Positions 28,205 through 36,542 of a stretch of DNA of 64,000 nucleotides are shown here, piece after piece. Position numbers and translations under genes: made by a program. The first letter of the stretch is position 1. Each line of letters starts with the position of its first letter. Source of the stretch: VXYL01 sp965199915 (GTDB taxonomy: Bacteria > Pseudomonadota > Gammaproteobacteria > Pseudomonadales > Azotimanducaceae); the NCBI GenBank assembly GCA_965199915.1, contig OZ241348.1, positions 1 to 64,000 on the forward strand, in the 5' to 3' direction. The notes under the pieces are model-generated. The model saw only the letters and a list, made by a program, of their open reading frames with translations. It ran no database searches and was not told the origin of the DNA.

Positions 28205-29368
28205 ATGAAGCGGGCGAAATGGTTGCAGGAGACGAGGATGAGAAGATTCGAGGAGGCGTTGGGAAGGTGGACGGAGAAGCGGTTGACGCAGGAGGAGGCG
28301 GCGGAGCTGCTGGGGGTGTGCCCGCGCACGTTCCGGCGGTACGTTGACCGGTACCACGAAGACGGAATCGACGGGCTGGTCGACAAGCGGATGGCGCAGG
28401 TGTCGTCGCTGCGGGCGCCGGCGGACGAGGTGCTGCGGCTGGAGACGCTGTACCGGGAGACCTACGAGGGGTGGACGGTGGCGCACTTCCACGAGCGGTA
28501 CCGGGAGGAGCACGGCGGAAAGCGGTCGTACACGTGGGTGAAGAGCCGGCTGCGGGAGGCGGGTCTGGTCGGCAAGGGCCGGACGCGGGGGAGGCGCCGG
28601 AAGAAGCGCGAGCGGGCGCCGCTGCCCGGGATGCTGGTGCATCAGGACGGGTCCACGCACGAGTGGGTGGCGGACGCGGTGTGGGATCTGATCGTGACCT
28701 TGGACGACGCCACGGGCGAGGTGTATTCGGGCTTCTTCGTGGAGGAGGAGGGCACCTGGTCGAGCTTCCGCGGGGTGCGCGAGACGGCCGAGGGGCGGGG
28801 GCTGTTCCTGAGCCTCTACTCGGACCGGGGCAGCCACTACTGGCACACGCCGGAGGCGGGCGGCAAGGTGGACAAAAGCAACCCGACGCAGTTCGGGCGG
28901 GCGATGGGGGAGCTGGGCATCGAGATGATTCCGTCCTACTCGCCCCAGGCGCGGGGCCGTTCGGAGCGGCACTTCGGGACAATCCAAGGGCGTCTGCCGA
29001 ACGAGCTGGCGCTGGAAGGCGTGCGCGACATGGAGACGGCCAACAACTACCTGCGCGAGCGGTTCTGGCCCGACTACAACAAGCGCTTCGCGGCGCCGGC
29101 GCGGGAGTCCGGCGACGCCTTCGTGCCGCTCGGCGGCGTCGACCTCGACGACATCCTGTGCGTCAAGGAGGACCGCGTGGTCGGGCACGACAACTGCGTC
29201 AGCTACAACAACCGGTCGCTGCAAATCCCGCCCGGACCGCACGGCAGGCACTTCGTGCGCCGCCGCGTCCGCGTCCACGAGCACGCCGACGGGCGGCTGT
29301 CGGTGTTCCACGGCCCGCGCCGCATCGGCCGCTACGAGGCCGACGGCTCGCCGGTCGCCACCGCGTGA
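28205..29368 (+). CDS. ISNCY-type transposase with integrase core
   Basis: A 387-residue protein from ATG 28205, which has GGAGGAGG close upstream. An N-terminal helix-turn-helix (RLTQEEAAELLGVCPRTFRRY) precedes a region read as the DDE core: MLVHQDGSTHEWV (first Asp), LSLYSDRGSHYWHTP (second Asp) and SPQARGRSERHFGTIQGRLP (Glu). The C-terminus binds DNA or caps the fold (NRSLQIPPGPHGRHFVRRR). Length and order fit IS1202/ISNCY transposases. The frame is intact. Confidence 0.87.
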   Translation: MKRAKWLQETRMRRFEEALGRWTEKRLTQEEAAELLGVCPRTFRRYVDRYHEDGIDGLVDKRMAQVSSLRAPADEVLRLETLYRETYEGWTVAHFHERYREEHGGKRSYTWVKSRLREAGLVGKGRTRGRRRKKRERAPLPGMLVHQDGSTHEWVADAVWDLIVTLDDATGEVYSGFFVEEEGTWSSFRGVRETAEGRGLFLSLYSDRGSHYWHTPEAGGKVDKSNPTQFGRAMGELGIEMIPSYSPQARGRSERHFGTIQGRLPNELALEGVRDMETANNYLRERFWPDYNKRFAAPARESGDAFVPLGGVDLDDILCVKEDRVVGHDNCVSYNNRSLQIPPGPHGRHFVRRRVRVHEHADGRLSVFHGPRRIGRYEADGSPVATA

Positions 29369-29380
29369 ACGCGGCGACGC

Positions 29381-29400
29381 AAAGGCCCTTCGGGCCTTTT
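29381..29400 (+). terminator. Hairpin terminator after the ISNCY transposase
   Basis: AAAGGCCCTTCGGGCCTTTT forms an 8-bp stem with a three-base loop, ending in T residues, 12 bp after the transposase stop. A second GC hairpin follows directly (CGGGGCGCTGCCCCG). The rest of 29369-29733 is the IS right end and 90 bp of AT-richer flank without a gene. Confidence 0.75.
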
Positions 29401-29733
29401 CGGGGCGCTGCCCCGAACCCCGAAGTACGGGAACACCAGCGCAAAGGGGCGGCGACGGCCGGTCCGGCAGCGTCGCCGCCCGCGGCTTGCGCCAGTGTTG
29501 CGGCCTATCCGCTTCCGGGGTCCGCGCTCGGCACGGTAGCGCACTCGAGTGGCGCTTCAAGGGGGGCGCGAAGACCGGACAGATAACGTGCTCTAAAAAC
29601 CGGACAAATGTATTTGCTACCAACACGTGGCGGGGCTTTGGTTTGCAATTCCGCTCGGGGCCTCGTAAGGTTCGGTCGGTGTAGTCGGGTGGCCGGCGTC
29701 CTCCGCCACGACGCGTCGCAGGAGAAGGCACAT

Positions 29734-30180
29734 ATGTCGAGGAACGAAAGGAAAACTTTGTCGCGTCACGCAAACTGCCAGATCGTTGTCACTGTCGCCT
29801 GCATGGGCTGGTTTGTGGCGGCTCTGGCGGCCCTGCTGTGGCTAGTAGGGTCGTGGTGGTTTGGCGGCGATTCGTTTATCAGCCCATTTGCGCCAGCATT
29901 CATCTTCATATACATTTGGTTGCCGTTTGGCTTGCTGTTCATCTGCTCCTTCGCAGCCATGTTCATCTGGCTGTTTAGCAGTTTTCTACTCGACGAGCGA
30001 TCAACGCCAGTGGCGGTCGGCTTAACGTTCTGCGTAGTCATGCTTGGGCCGTTGACACTGGCCGTGGCGGTGGTCACTGGGCTTCTGCTGTGCGCGGGTG
30101 GCGGCGGGCGACGGAGGCGACGGGATCGAGACCACCACCTACCCGCGGAGATGATGCGACTTCGGGGCTATTGTCCGTAA
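29734..30180 (+). CDS. Small three-helix membrane protein, unknown function
   Basis: A 148-residue protein. ATG 29734 has GGAGAAGG upstream. Three membrane segments are visible: VVTVACMGWFVAALAALLWL, FIFIYIWLPFGLLFICSFAA and VGLTFCVVMLGPLTLAVAVV. The tail is basic (RRRRRDRDHH). Base composition is visibly less GC-rich than the chromosome around it, which fits acquired DNA. It sits between two IS elements in the island. I know no homologue. Confidence 0.55.
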   Translation: MSRNERKTLSRHANCQIVVTVACMGWFVAALAALLWLVGSWWFGGDSFISPFAPAFIFIYIWLPFGLLFICSFAAMFIWLFSSFLLDERSTPVAVGLTFCVVMLGPLTLAVAVVTGLLLCAGGGGRRRRRDRDHHLPAEMMRLRGYCP

Positions 30181-30244
30181 TTGTCCGTAAGCTTCTCGCC
30201 GAGCATGACCGGATAGTCAGCTCTTTTTTCCCCGCCTTGTCTAT

Positions 30245-31866
30245 GGGTGTGCGACAAATCTTTGGTAATTGGCCACCAGCGCCTCACGCCGCCTTCCGAA
30301 GGCGGTGCTCCCAGTAGTCGTCGAACCAGCCGCTGAGGCGGGCGCAGCGCACCCAGAGCACGGGGTTGGCGCCGGCCACCGTCCAGCGCATGCCGGTGCA
30401 TTTCGTGCGCCGCCCCACCACCGTCTTGCAGGCCGCCTCGACGCGCCCGGAACCGATCGGCAGGCCGAGCGAGCGGTACTCGTCGTAGCGCATTTGGCCC
30501 CGCCGCTCGGACAAGTAGCGGATCGCCTTGGCGCGTTCCTCGGTGCCCGCGCCGGGCTTGCGAAGCGCCGCCAGCACGTCGTCCATCCGCCCCGCCTCGA
30601 GCCGCCGGCACTGCTTCTCCGCCCACCGCTTCGCGGCCTTCGGGTCGTTCCGGTGGCGGCCCTGCGCCGCCGCCCACAGGTACTCCGCGGCGTGGAAGAA
30701 GTCCACGATCCGGACCGCGTTCGGGAACCACTCTTCGTACAGCCGCCGCAGCCAGTCCGCCCCGTCGCCCAGCGCCACGCCGACGTCCTCCGGCGCGAAT
30801 CCCAGCGCCGCCAGTTCGCGCAGCAGCCGCCGCGCCACCGGCGAGTCGCCCCGCGCGTCGTCCGCCGCGCTCTCGATCGCCGGAAAAACCACGCCGAGTC
30901 CTCCGCCAGCCGCGTCCCGCCTTCGCCATCCGGCTCGACCACCCAGATGGCGCCCACCTTCGCTTCCCTCGTCGTCGCCCGACCGCCGTCCTTCCCCTTC
31001 CGCCCCGCCGTCTCCGACGGCAGCGCCGGAACCCCCGTGCCGTCCAGTCCCACGCACAGAATCTGTCCTTCCTTCAACGGCTTGCGAACCACAGACCCGT
31101 CGAACGACGCATCGTTGACCGTCCCGCCCCCGCCGCCGAACACCGTGATCGAACCCGACAGCAGCCGCGTCCGCCACGCCTCCAGGTCGTCGCCCACCAG
31201 CCGCGTCGTCCGCTCCACCCGCTTCGTCCCGAAGTTCACCCCGCCCACCACGTTCAGCAGCCGGTCCGCCTCCGCGCAGCAGCACACCGAGCCCAGCTCG
31301 CTCGCCATCCGGCGCGCCATCGGCGTCATCGACGCCTCGATGTCCATACGCGCCGACCGCGGACGCGCGCTCTTCCCGCAGGCCGCGCACGCGTAGCGCC
31401 CCATCGCCAGCCGAACCCCGCCCAGCGCCGTCTCCGTCGGCGACCGCTCCCGGCCCAGGTGGCGCATCCCGCCGCCGCAGTGTTCGCACCGCGGCGCGTT
31501 CGCCGCCCCGCAGTCCGAACGGGTCTTCTCCGCCCACCGCTCCAGCCCCAGCCGACCCGCCTCCAGCACCGCCTCCCGAAGCACGCCGTCCAAACGCGCC
31601 GCCAACGCCCCCGGCGACTCCATCAGCGCCGTCGCCAGCTCCTCCGCTTGAACCGACATCAACTCCACCAGCGCCGCCCGCTGTTCCAACGCCGCCGCTT
31701 CCGTTTCCCTCTTGCCTTCCTCGTCTCGATCACCGACAGTCCTCGTCGCCATCGCGGGCCTCCTCCTTGGCCTTTGCAAAAAACCAAGGATACGGGAAAC
31801 CCGCGGTGGCACTCCAACTCCATGCCACCCCGAAGTGGTCACTTACCAAAGATCTGTCGCACACCC
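30245..31866 (-). mobile_element. ISKra4-family insertion sequence
   Basis: A 1622-bp element with inverted repeats of about 32 bp and three mismatches, beginning GGGTGTGCGACAAATCTTTG at the left and, on the complement, GGGTGTGCGACAGATCTTTG at the right. CTTGTCTAT is directly repeated at 30236-30244 and 31867-31875 (9 bp). The transposase reads on the minus strand. Confidence 0.88.
30284..31752 (-). CDS. ISKra4 family transposase in two overlapping frames
   Basis: ATG 31752 opens a frame with a zinc-ribbon region (CEHCGGGMRHLGRE, YACAACGKSARP) and the first Asp at CVGLDGTGVPALP. At the T5 run (plus-strand AAAAA at 30894-30898) the protein homology moves to the -1 frame, which continues DVGVALGDGADWLRRLYEE, RIVDFFHAAEYLWAAA and LPIGSGRVEAACKTVVGRR (Glu), to a stop at 30284. 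A -1 slip on the T-run would join the halves as WFFPAIESAA. It could be programmed frameshifting or a single-base mutation. All catalytic motifs are present across the two frames. Confidence 0.8.
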
Positions 31867-31946
31867 CTTGTCTATCAATCACTTGCGCAAGCGGTGAAGC
31901 CCTGTCTGCCGAGACGGCGCTTTAATGGCGTCTAGAGGGTTAAGTC

Positions 31947-32096
31947 GACTGGGAACCGGAGCTGGCCTGCGAGACGGTGCGGGTGAAGGTCGGCGAGCTG
32001 TCTGTTCGGCGTCCGCGGCAGTGGGGAGCGTTCTGGCTGGCGCTGGAGTTGTGGGATCGGCTGGAACTCAACCACTTCCGCTACAGCGTGAAGTAG
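31947..32096 (+). pseudogene. N-terminal fragment of an IS1634/IS4-like transposase
   Basis: Fifty codons between two stops read DWEPELACETVRVKVGELSV, then RRPRQWGAFWLALELWDRLE and LNHFRYSVK. The LALELWDRLELNHF segment is typical of the region near the start of large IS1634-like transposases, which continue for hundreds of residues more. Here it ends at a TAG formed within a sequence resembling the end of the 6.2-kb element. It is a remnant, not a gene. Confidence 0.55.
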
Positions 32097-32163
32097 CCTT
32101 GGGTCGGCGGCTGACCGAGCCGCACCTGGTGGCAGCGGGAGATAGCGACAAGCGCCGGCACTA

Positions 32164-32556
32164 CTATACGGTACCGGTGTACACGTCCTCAATGTCGTTG
32201 ATCCACTTCGGTCTCAGCTCTCTCCGGGCTCGGTGCCAGTCCTTGATTTCATTGTCCAAAAAACAACCGAGGAGAACCAAGAGCGCAAGGAGCCCACAGA
32301 TCACTACGAGAGCGCTCCCGAGCACCGTGACGAAGAAGCCGCCGTGGTAGGTGAGATGCAGGCCGATCAAACTGAAGATTGTGCACCCCAGCAAACAGCC
32401 TATGGATTTTGCGACCCCAAAAACCACCACCGTCGCCTTGCTCCTCGCAGCGAGCTTGAGCCTCGCAAGGACGATATCTTCCGCGCTCGTCCGGTTGACG
32501 TCGGCTTTGGCAAGCCGCCGCACAGCCACCACATCGAACGGTTTGTCCCACGCCAT
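32164..32556 (-). CDS. Small two-helix membrane protein, unknown function
   Basis: A 130-residue protein from ATG 32556 (a GTG stands one codon upstream). A charged N-terminus (FDVVAVRRLAKADVNRTSAE) precedes two membrane segments, VFGVAKSIGCLLGCTIFSLI and VTVLGSALVVICGLLALLVL, then a charged tail. Composition is lower in GC than the dcw genes. It lies in the island; the 233 bp upstream (32557-32789) hold nothing I can support. Confidence 0.5.
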   Translation of the reverse strand: MAWDKPFDVVAVRRLAKADVNRTSAEDIVLARLKLAARSKATVVVFGVAKSIGCLLGCTIFSLIGLHLTYHGGFFVTVLGSALVVICGLLALLVLLGCFLDNEIKDWHRARRELRPKWINDIEDVYTGTV

Positions 32557-32789
32557 CACTGCCCCCCGCCTTTAAGAAAAGCTGACAATAGTGTCAATCG
32601 CGCACTTCATGAGCGAGTCTGCATGGTCTAAGGCCTTCTGAATCACTTGGACGCCCTCAAGTAGCAGTAGCAGTTTCCAACTGTAGCAGAGCTTGACCAG
32701 CAACGCCATGCCCAGTTTGGATGCTCATTTCGACGTTGGTTGAGGCTATGGTATCTTCCAAGACGTGTTCACGAGGCGGGCAGAAGTCG

Positions 32790-33141
32790 ATGGTCGACAG
32801 AACGACCATCGCCACCAACGTGGCCCGGCTGCGGTTGGATAGCGGCCTGACCTAGGAGAGGGCTTGGCCTTGAAGGCTGGACTGTCCTGGCTGGCGCTGG
32901 GCGCATCGAGCGGGGTGCCGCCATCCCGCGGGCGAACACCGTGCGGGCGCTGGCCAAGGCGCTTGGTGTGCCCGTGGGTGAGAGCGTCCGGTTTCGCGCC
33001 AAGGCGAAGGTGCGCTCCCGCGAGCAGATCCTCGCCGAGGTGTCCAAGCAGCTCGAAGACGCCTTGCGCGACTGCCTTGTGCCCGCCGAATGGCGTGGCG
33101 GACCGCGCAACCATAGCGCCTTTGCCGCCACCTTTTTGTAA
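32790..33141 (+). pseudogene. XRE-family transcription regulator, broken
   Basis: Reading through defects gives IATNVARLRLDSGLT, a TAG stop, then a shifted frame with LALKAGLSWLALG, another shift to IERGAAIPRANTVRALAKAL, and then GVPVGESVRFRAKAKVRSRE to the TAA at 33139. This is the helix-turn-helix order of XRE/Cro regulators with a C-terminal extension. At least one stop and two frameshifts prevent function. Its last 84 bp before the stop lie in direct repeat B. Confidence 0.72.
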
Positions 33142-33246
33142 CAATTTGTTTCGCTTGCGTTCTCGTCTTCTGTGGTGCGCCCGGCAGGCTGGGCGTCTTG
33201 CCCGCGATCAGTCCGCCTGCTCGCGCAGGAACGAGGGAACGTCGAG
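33058..33246. repeat. Direct repeat B flanking the island (copy at 27618-27808)
   Basis: This is the likely parental copy. It runs from within the XRE pseudogene through the intergenic region into the last 13 codons of ftsZ. Differences from copy A are scattered single bases and small indels. Confidence 0.9.
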
Positions 33247-34419
33247 ATAGTTCGGGTCTGTCGCCTCGGCCGGTCCCGCCGCCTGCTCGCGGATGAATCG
33301 CGCCACGTTCAAGGGTTCCGCCGGAGACGCCGCCGCCCGTCCCTGCGCCGCAATCCGCCCGCGCGGGCGCTCCGCGCGCTCCACGCGCGCCGGCCCGGCC
33401 GCCGGCCGCGGCTCCTGCGCGCCGGTGAGGACGGGGCGCGGCGGCGCGGACCGTGCCGGCGCGCCGTCGGCGCCCAAGCCGGTGGCGACAACCGTCACGC
33501 GCATGCGCTCGCCCATGCCGTCGTCCACCACCGTGCCGAGCACAACGGTGGCGTCGTGGGAGGTGAACTCGCGCACGATCTGGCCGACTTCGCGGTACTC
33601 CATGATGCCCATGCCCGCCGCCGTGGTGATGTTCACCACCACGCCGCGGGCGCCGCGCAGATCCACATCGTCCAAGAGGGGGCTGTGGATCGCCCGATCC
33701 GCGGCATCGGCGGCGCGGCTTTCGCCCTCGCCCTCGCCGGTGCCCATGATCGCAAGCCCGCGTTCGGACATCACGGTCTTCACGTCCGCGAAGTCCACGT
33801 TGATGAGGCCGGGACGAATGATGATGTCGGCGATGCCCTGCACGGCGCCAAGCAACACGTCGTTGGCGGCGGCGAACGCCCTTTCCAGAGAAACCTCTTC
33901 GCCAAGCACGGTGAGCAGTTTCTCGTTGGGGATGGCGATGAGCGAATCCACGTGGTGGCCGAGGTCCACGATGCCTTGCTCGGCCACTTGCATCCGGTTC
34001 TCGAACTCGAACGGCTTGGTCACCACCGCCACCGCGAGCACGTCCATCTCCTTGGCCACCTCCGCCACCACCGGCGCCGCGCCGGTGCCGGTGCCGCCGC
34101 CCATGCCGGCGGTGATGAACACCATGTCCGTGCCTTTCAACACTTCCTGGATCTTCTCGCGGTCGTGCAACGCCGCGGCGCGGCCCACCTCCGGGTTCGC
34201 GCCGGCACCAAGGCCCTTGTTCTCCGCGGCGCCGAGTTGCAGCTTGGTGGCCGCGCTCAGGTCGTGGAGCGCTTGCGCGTCCGTATTGGCGACGACGAAG
34301 TCCACGCCTTCCACCTTGTTGACCACCATGTGCTCCACGGCGTTGCCACCGCCGCCGCCGACGCCGATCACCTTGATCACGGCCGCCTGCTGGGGTTGGT
34401 CCACCAATTCAAATGCCAT
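33208..34419 (-). CDS. ftsZ: Cell division GTPase FtsZ
   Basis: The tubulin-like GTPase that forms the division ring, 403 residues. ATG 34419 is preceded by GGAG seven bases upstream; the frame is open further up but without conservation. Motifs are VIGVGGGGGNAVEHM, the signature GMGGGTGTGAAPVVAEVAKE and TKPFEFENRM. A Pro/Ala/Arg-rich linker of about 75 residues follows. The C-terminal peptide DPNYLDVPSFLREQAD binds FtsA and other partners. It is the last dcw gene here and follows ftsA by 79 bp. Confidence 0.98.
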   Translation of the reverse strand: MAFELVDQPQQAAVIKVIGVGGGGGNAVEHMVVNKVEGVDFVVANTDAQALHDLSAATKLQLGAAENKGLGAGANPEVGRAAALHDREKIQEVLKGTDMVFITAGMGGGTGTGAAPVVAEVAKEMDVLAVAVVTKPFEFENRMQVAEQGIVDLGHHVDSLIAIPNEKLLTVLGEEVSLERAFAAANDVLLGAVQGIADIIIRPGLINVDFADVKTVMSERGLAIMGTGEGEGESRAADAADRAIHSPLLDDVDLRGARGVVVNITTAAGMGIMEYREVGQIVREFTSHDATVVLGTVVDDGMGERMRVTVVATGLGADGAPARSAPPRPVLTGAQEPRPAAGPARVERAERPRGRIAAQGRAAASPAEPLNVARFIREQAAGPAEATDPNYLDVPSFLREQAD

Positions 34420-34498
34420 CTCGCTCTCCTTTGGGTCTTCCCTTGAAATCCGTTTCACCTGGCGGCCGCGCGCTCGCGCGCGCCGACCACCGGCACGT

Positions 34499-35734
34499 TC
34501 ACATCCGGTCCTGAATCCACTTTTTCGCTCTCTCCACATGGTCGCGAAAGCCACCACCGAAGCGGCGCCGGCGACCGCCCTCGTTCATCTCCCGATCGCG
34601 GCCGTAGAGCAAGAGCCCCACCGCGGTGGCGTACGCCGGGTCGCGCACGATGTCCGCCAACCCCGCAACCGAGCGGGGCGACGCCAAGCACACCGGCATG
34701 TGCAGAATCTCCTCCGCGAGTTCCACCACCCCCTCCATCTTCGCGCCGCCCCCGGTGAGCACCATCCCGGAGGCGATCGTCTCTTCGAAGCCGCCGCGGC
34801 GAAGTTCCGCTTGGATGAATGTGAACAGCTCCTCGTAGCGCGCTCCCACCACCTCGGCCAGCGTTTGCCGCGACAAGCCGCGCGCTGGTCGGTTGCCGAC
34901 TCCCGGCACTTGGATGTGGTCTTCCGCGGATGCCAGCTGGGTGAGGGCGCAGGCGTACTTCACCTTGATGTCCTCGGCGTTCGCGGTGGGCGTCCGCAAC
35001 GCCATGGCGATGTCGCTGGTCACCTGCTCGCCGGCGAAGGGGATGACCGCGGTGTGGCGGATGGCGCCGTCCGTGAACACCGCGATGTCCGTCGTGCCGC
35101 CGCCAATGTCCACCAAACAGACGCCGAGGTTGCGCTCGTCTTCGCTCAACGTCGCGTGGCTGGACGCGAGCGGCTCCAAGATGATGTCGTCCACGGCCAG
35201 GTCGCACCGGCGCACGCACTTTTCGATGTTTTGCGCGGCGTTCACCGCGCAGGTCACCAAATGCACCTTTGCCTCCAGCCGCACGCCGGACATGCCGAGC
35301 GGGTCCTTCACCCCGTCTTCGTTGTCGACGACGTACTCTTGCGGCAGCACATGCAGCACCTGTTGATCCGCCGGCACCGGCATGGCCTTGGCGCTCTCGA
35401 TCACGCGGTCGACGTCCTGGGCGCGCACCTCGCGGTCGCGCACCGGGACAACGCCTTTGGAGTTGAGACTGCGAACGTGGCTGCCGGCGATGCCCACGTA
35501 CACCGCTTCTATCTCGCAGCCGGCCATCAGTTCCGCCTCTTCGACGGCGCGCTGGATGGACTGCACGGTGGACTCGATGTTCACCACCACGCCCTTCTTC
35601 AGGCCGTGCGACGGATGCGCGCCGATGCCGACAACCTCCAGCGCGCCGTCCGGCGCCAACTCGCCAACCAACGCCGCCACCTTGCAGGTGCCTATGTCCA
35701 ACGCGACGACGTGGTGCGCCTGTTCATTCGCCAT
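34499..35734 (-). CDS. ftsA: Cell division protein FtsA
   Basis: An actin-like ATPase that tethers FtsZ to the membrane, 411 residues. It begins with ATG 35734, overlapping the ftsQ stop by 11 bp. Motifs are VVALDIGTCKVAALVGEL (phosphate 1), VCLVDIGGGTTDIAVF (phosphate 2) and MVLTGGGAKMEGVVEL (adenosine). The final residues, FRDHVERAKKWIQDRM, form the amphipathic membrane helix. Length is close to the family norm. Confidence 0.97.
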   Translation of the reverse strand: MANEQAHHVVALDIGTCKVAALVGELAPDGALEVVGIGAHPSHGLKKGVVVNIESTVQSIQRAVEEAELMAGCEIEAVYVGIAGSHVRSLNSKGVVPVRDREVRAQDVDRVIESAKAMPVPADQQVLHVLPQEYVVDNEDGVKDPLGMSGVRLEAKVHLVTCAVNAAQNIEKCVRRCDLAVDDIILEPLASSHATLSEDERNLGVCLVDIGGGTTDIAVFTDGAIRHTAVIPFAGEQVTSDIAMALRTPTANAEDIKVKYACALTQLASAEDHIQVPGVGNRPARGLSRQTLAEVVGARYEELFTFIQAELRRGGFEETIASGMVLTGGGAKMEGVVELAEEILHMPVCLASPRSVAGLADIVRDPAYATAVGLLLYGRDREMNEGGRRRRFGGGFRDHVERAKKWIQDRM

Positions 35735-36542
35735 CGCGAGTTCCCGATAGTCCGCGTCCTCGCGAGGGCGGCGCGGTCGCTACGGCGAACGCCGGCCCCG
35801 CGAGCGGCGGGTCGGCGCTTGTCAAGCGGCCGGGTCGCACCCAGCGCACGGCGACGCCGTTCGCGTAGCGGGCGTCCGCGCGCGGCAAAGCGCCTTCGGA
35901 CGGCGCGTTCGCGCGCGTTTCGGCGTGCGGTCGCAAATGCGCGCGGTAGACCGCGGCGAACCGCTCCATGCGCTCGCGCAACGCCGTGCGTCCAAGCACC
36001 GCCTGGGTGCCGTCGGCAAGCGTCGCGGTCCAATCGCCCGCCTTGTTCTCGGCCAGGGCGACAATCCGCATGCCTTCCGCCGCGGCAACCGCGCCGATGC
36101 GGTTGAAGACCTCCATCGCCCCCGCGCCGCCGGTGCGCGCGGCGTCGATCGTGGGCAACGCCGCGAGCGCGGGCGCTGCGGCGAGCTCGTCGCCGGGGAT
36201 GATGCCGCCACTGGTGCTCAGCCAAGCGTCGCGCCCCCAGCGCGCCACCGGCGTTTCGCGGCGCACAACGATGTGCAGGGCGTGTGGCCAGTGCCGGCGC
36301 GTTTGGACTTCGCGCACCCATCCCAGACTCTTCACCACATCCACCACGTCGGCCACGGAACGAGCGCCGGCGCGCTCCAGCCCGGCGGCGACCGCGGCGC
36401 GCACTTGACTGCGCTCCCCGGCCGTCAACTCGCCTTCCACCCGCACGACGCGGAAATCCGTTTCCGCGAGGGCGGTCAACAGCCGCAGGCCGCCGACAAC
36501 CGCGACGGTGCCGAGCAGGGCAAGCGCGACGGAGCGAATCAC
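35724..36542 (-). CDS. ftsQ: Cell division protein FtsQ
   Basis: A 272-residue bitopic protein linking early and late divisome parts. GTG 36542 overlaps the murC stop (GTGA), which sets the start. One membrane segment (VALALLGTVAVVGGLRLLTA) precedes a POTRA domain (FRVVRVEGELTAGERSQV, VKSLGWVREVQTRRHWPHAL, VRRETPVARWG). The C-terminus extends in a disordered tail past the usual domain end. Confidence 0.93.
   Translation of the reverse strand: MIRSVALALLGTVAVVGGLRLLTALAETDFRVVRVEGELTAGERSQVRAAVAAGLERAGARSVADVVDVVKSLGWVREVQTRRHWPHALHIVVRRETPVARWGRDAWLSTSGGIIPGDELAAAPALAALPTIDAARTGGAGAMEVFNRIGAVAAAEGMRIVALAENKAGDWTATLADGTQAVLGRTALRERMERFAAVYRAHLRPHAETRANAPSEGALPRADARYANGVAVRWVRPGRLTSADPPLAGPAFAVATAPPSRGRGLSGTRDGE

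Larger units (their letters stand above)
28132..29624 (+). mobile_element. ISNCY-type insertion sequence with a 19-bp target duplication
   Basis: The 1493-bp element begins GTTGGGAGCACATAATCTG and ends in the complement of GTTGGTAGCAAATACATTTG. Each end carries two tandem sub-repeats of AGCACATAA-like sequence plus TGTCCG and a T-run, 24 bp apart at the left (28138 and 28162). ACGTGGCGGGGCTTTGGTT occurs at 28113-28131 and 29625-29643 as a 19-bp direct repeat. Long duplications of this sort recall IS1202-type members of ISNCY. Confidence 0.8.

Noticed and set aside
30165..30195. The doubled ATTGTCCGTA as an ISNCY end footprint
   Set aside because: It shares only the TTGTCCG core with the IS ends; too short to separate from chance.
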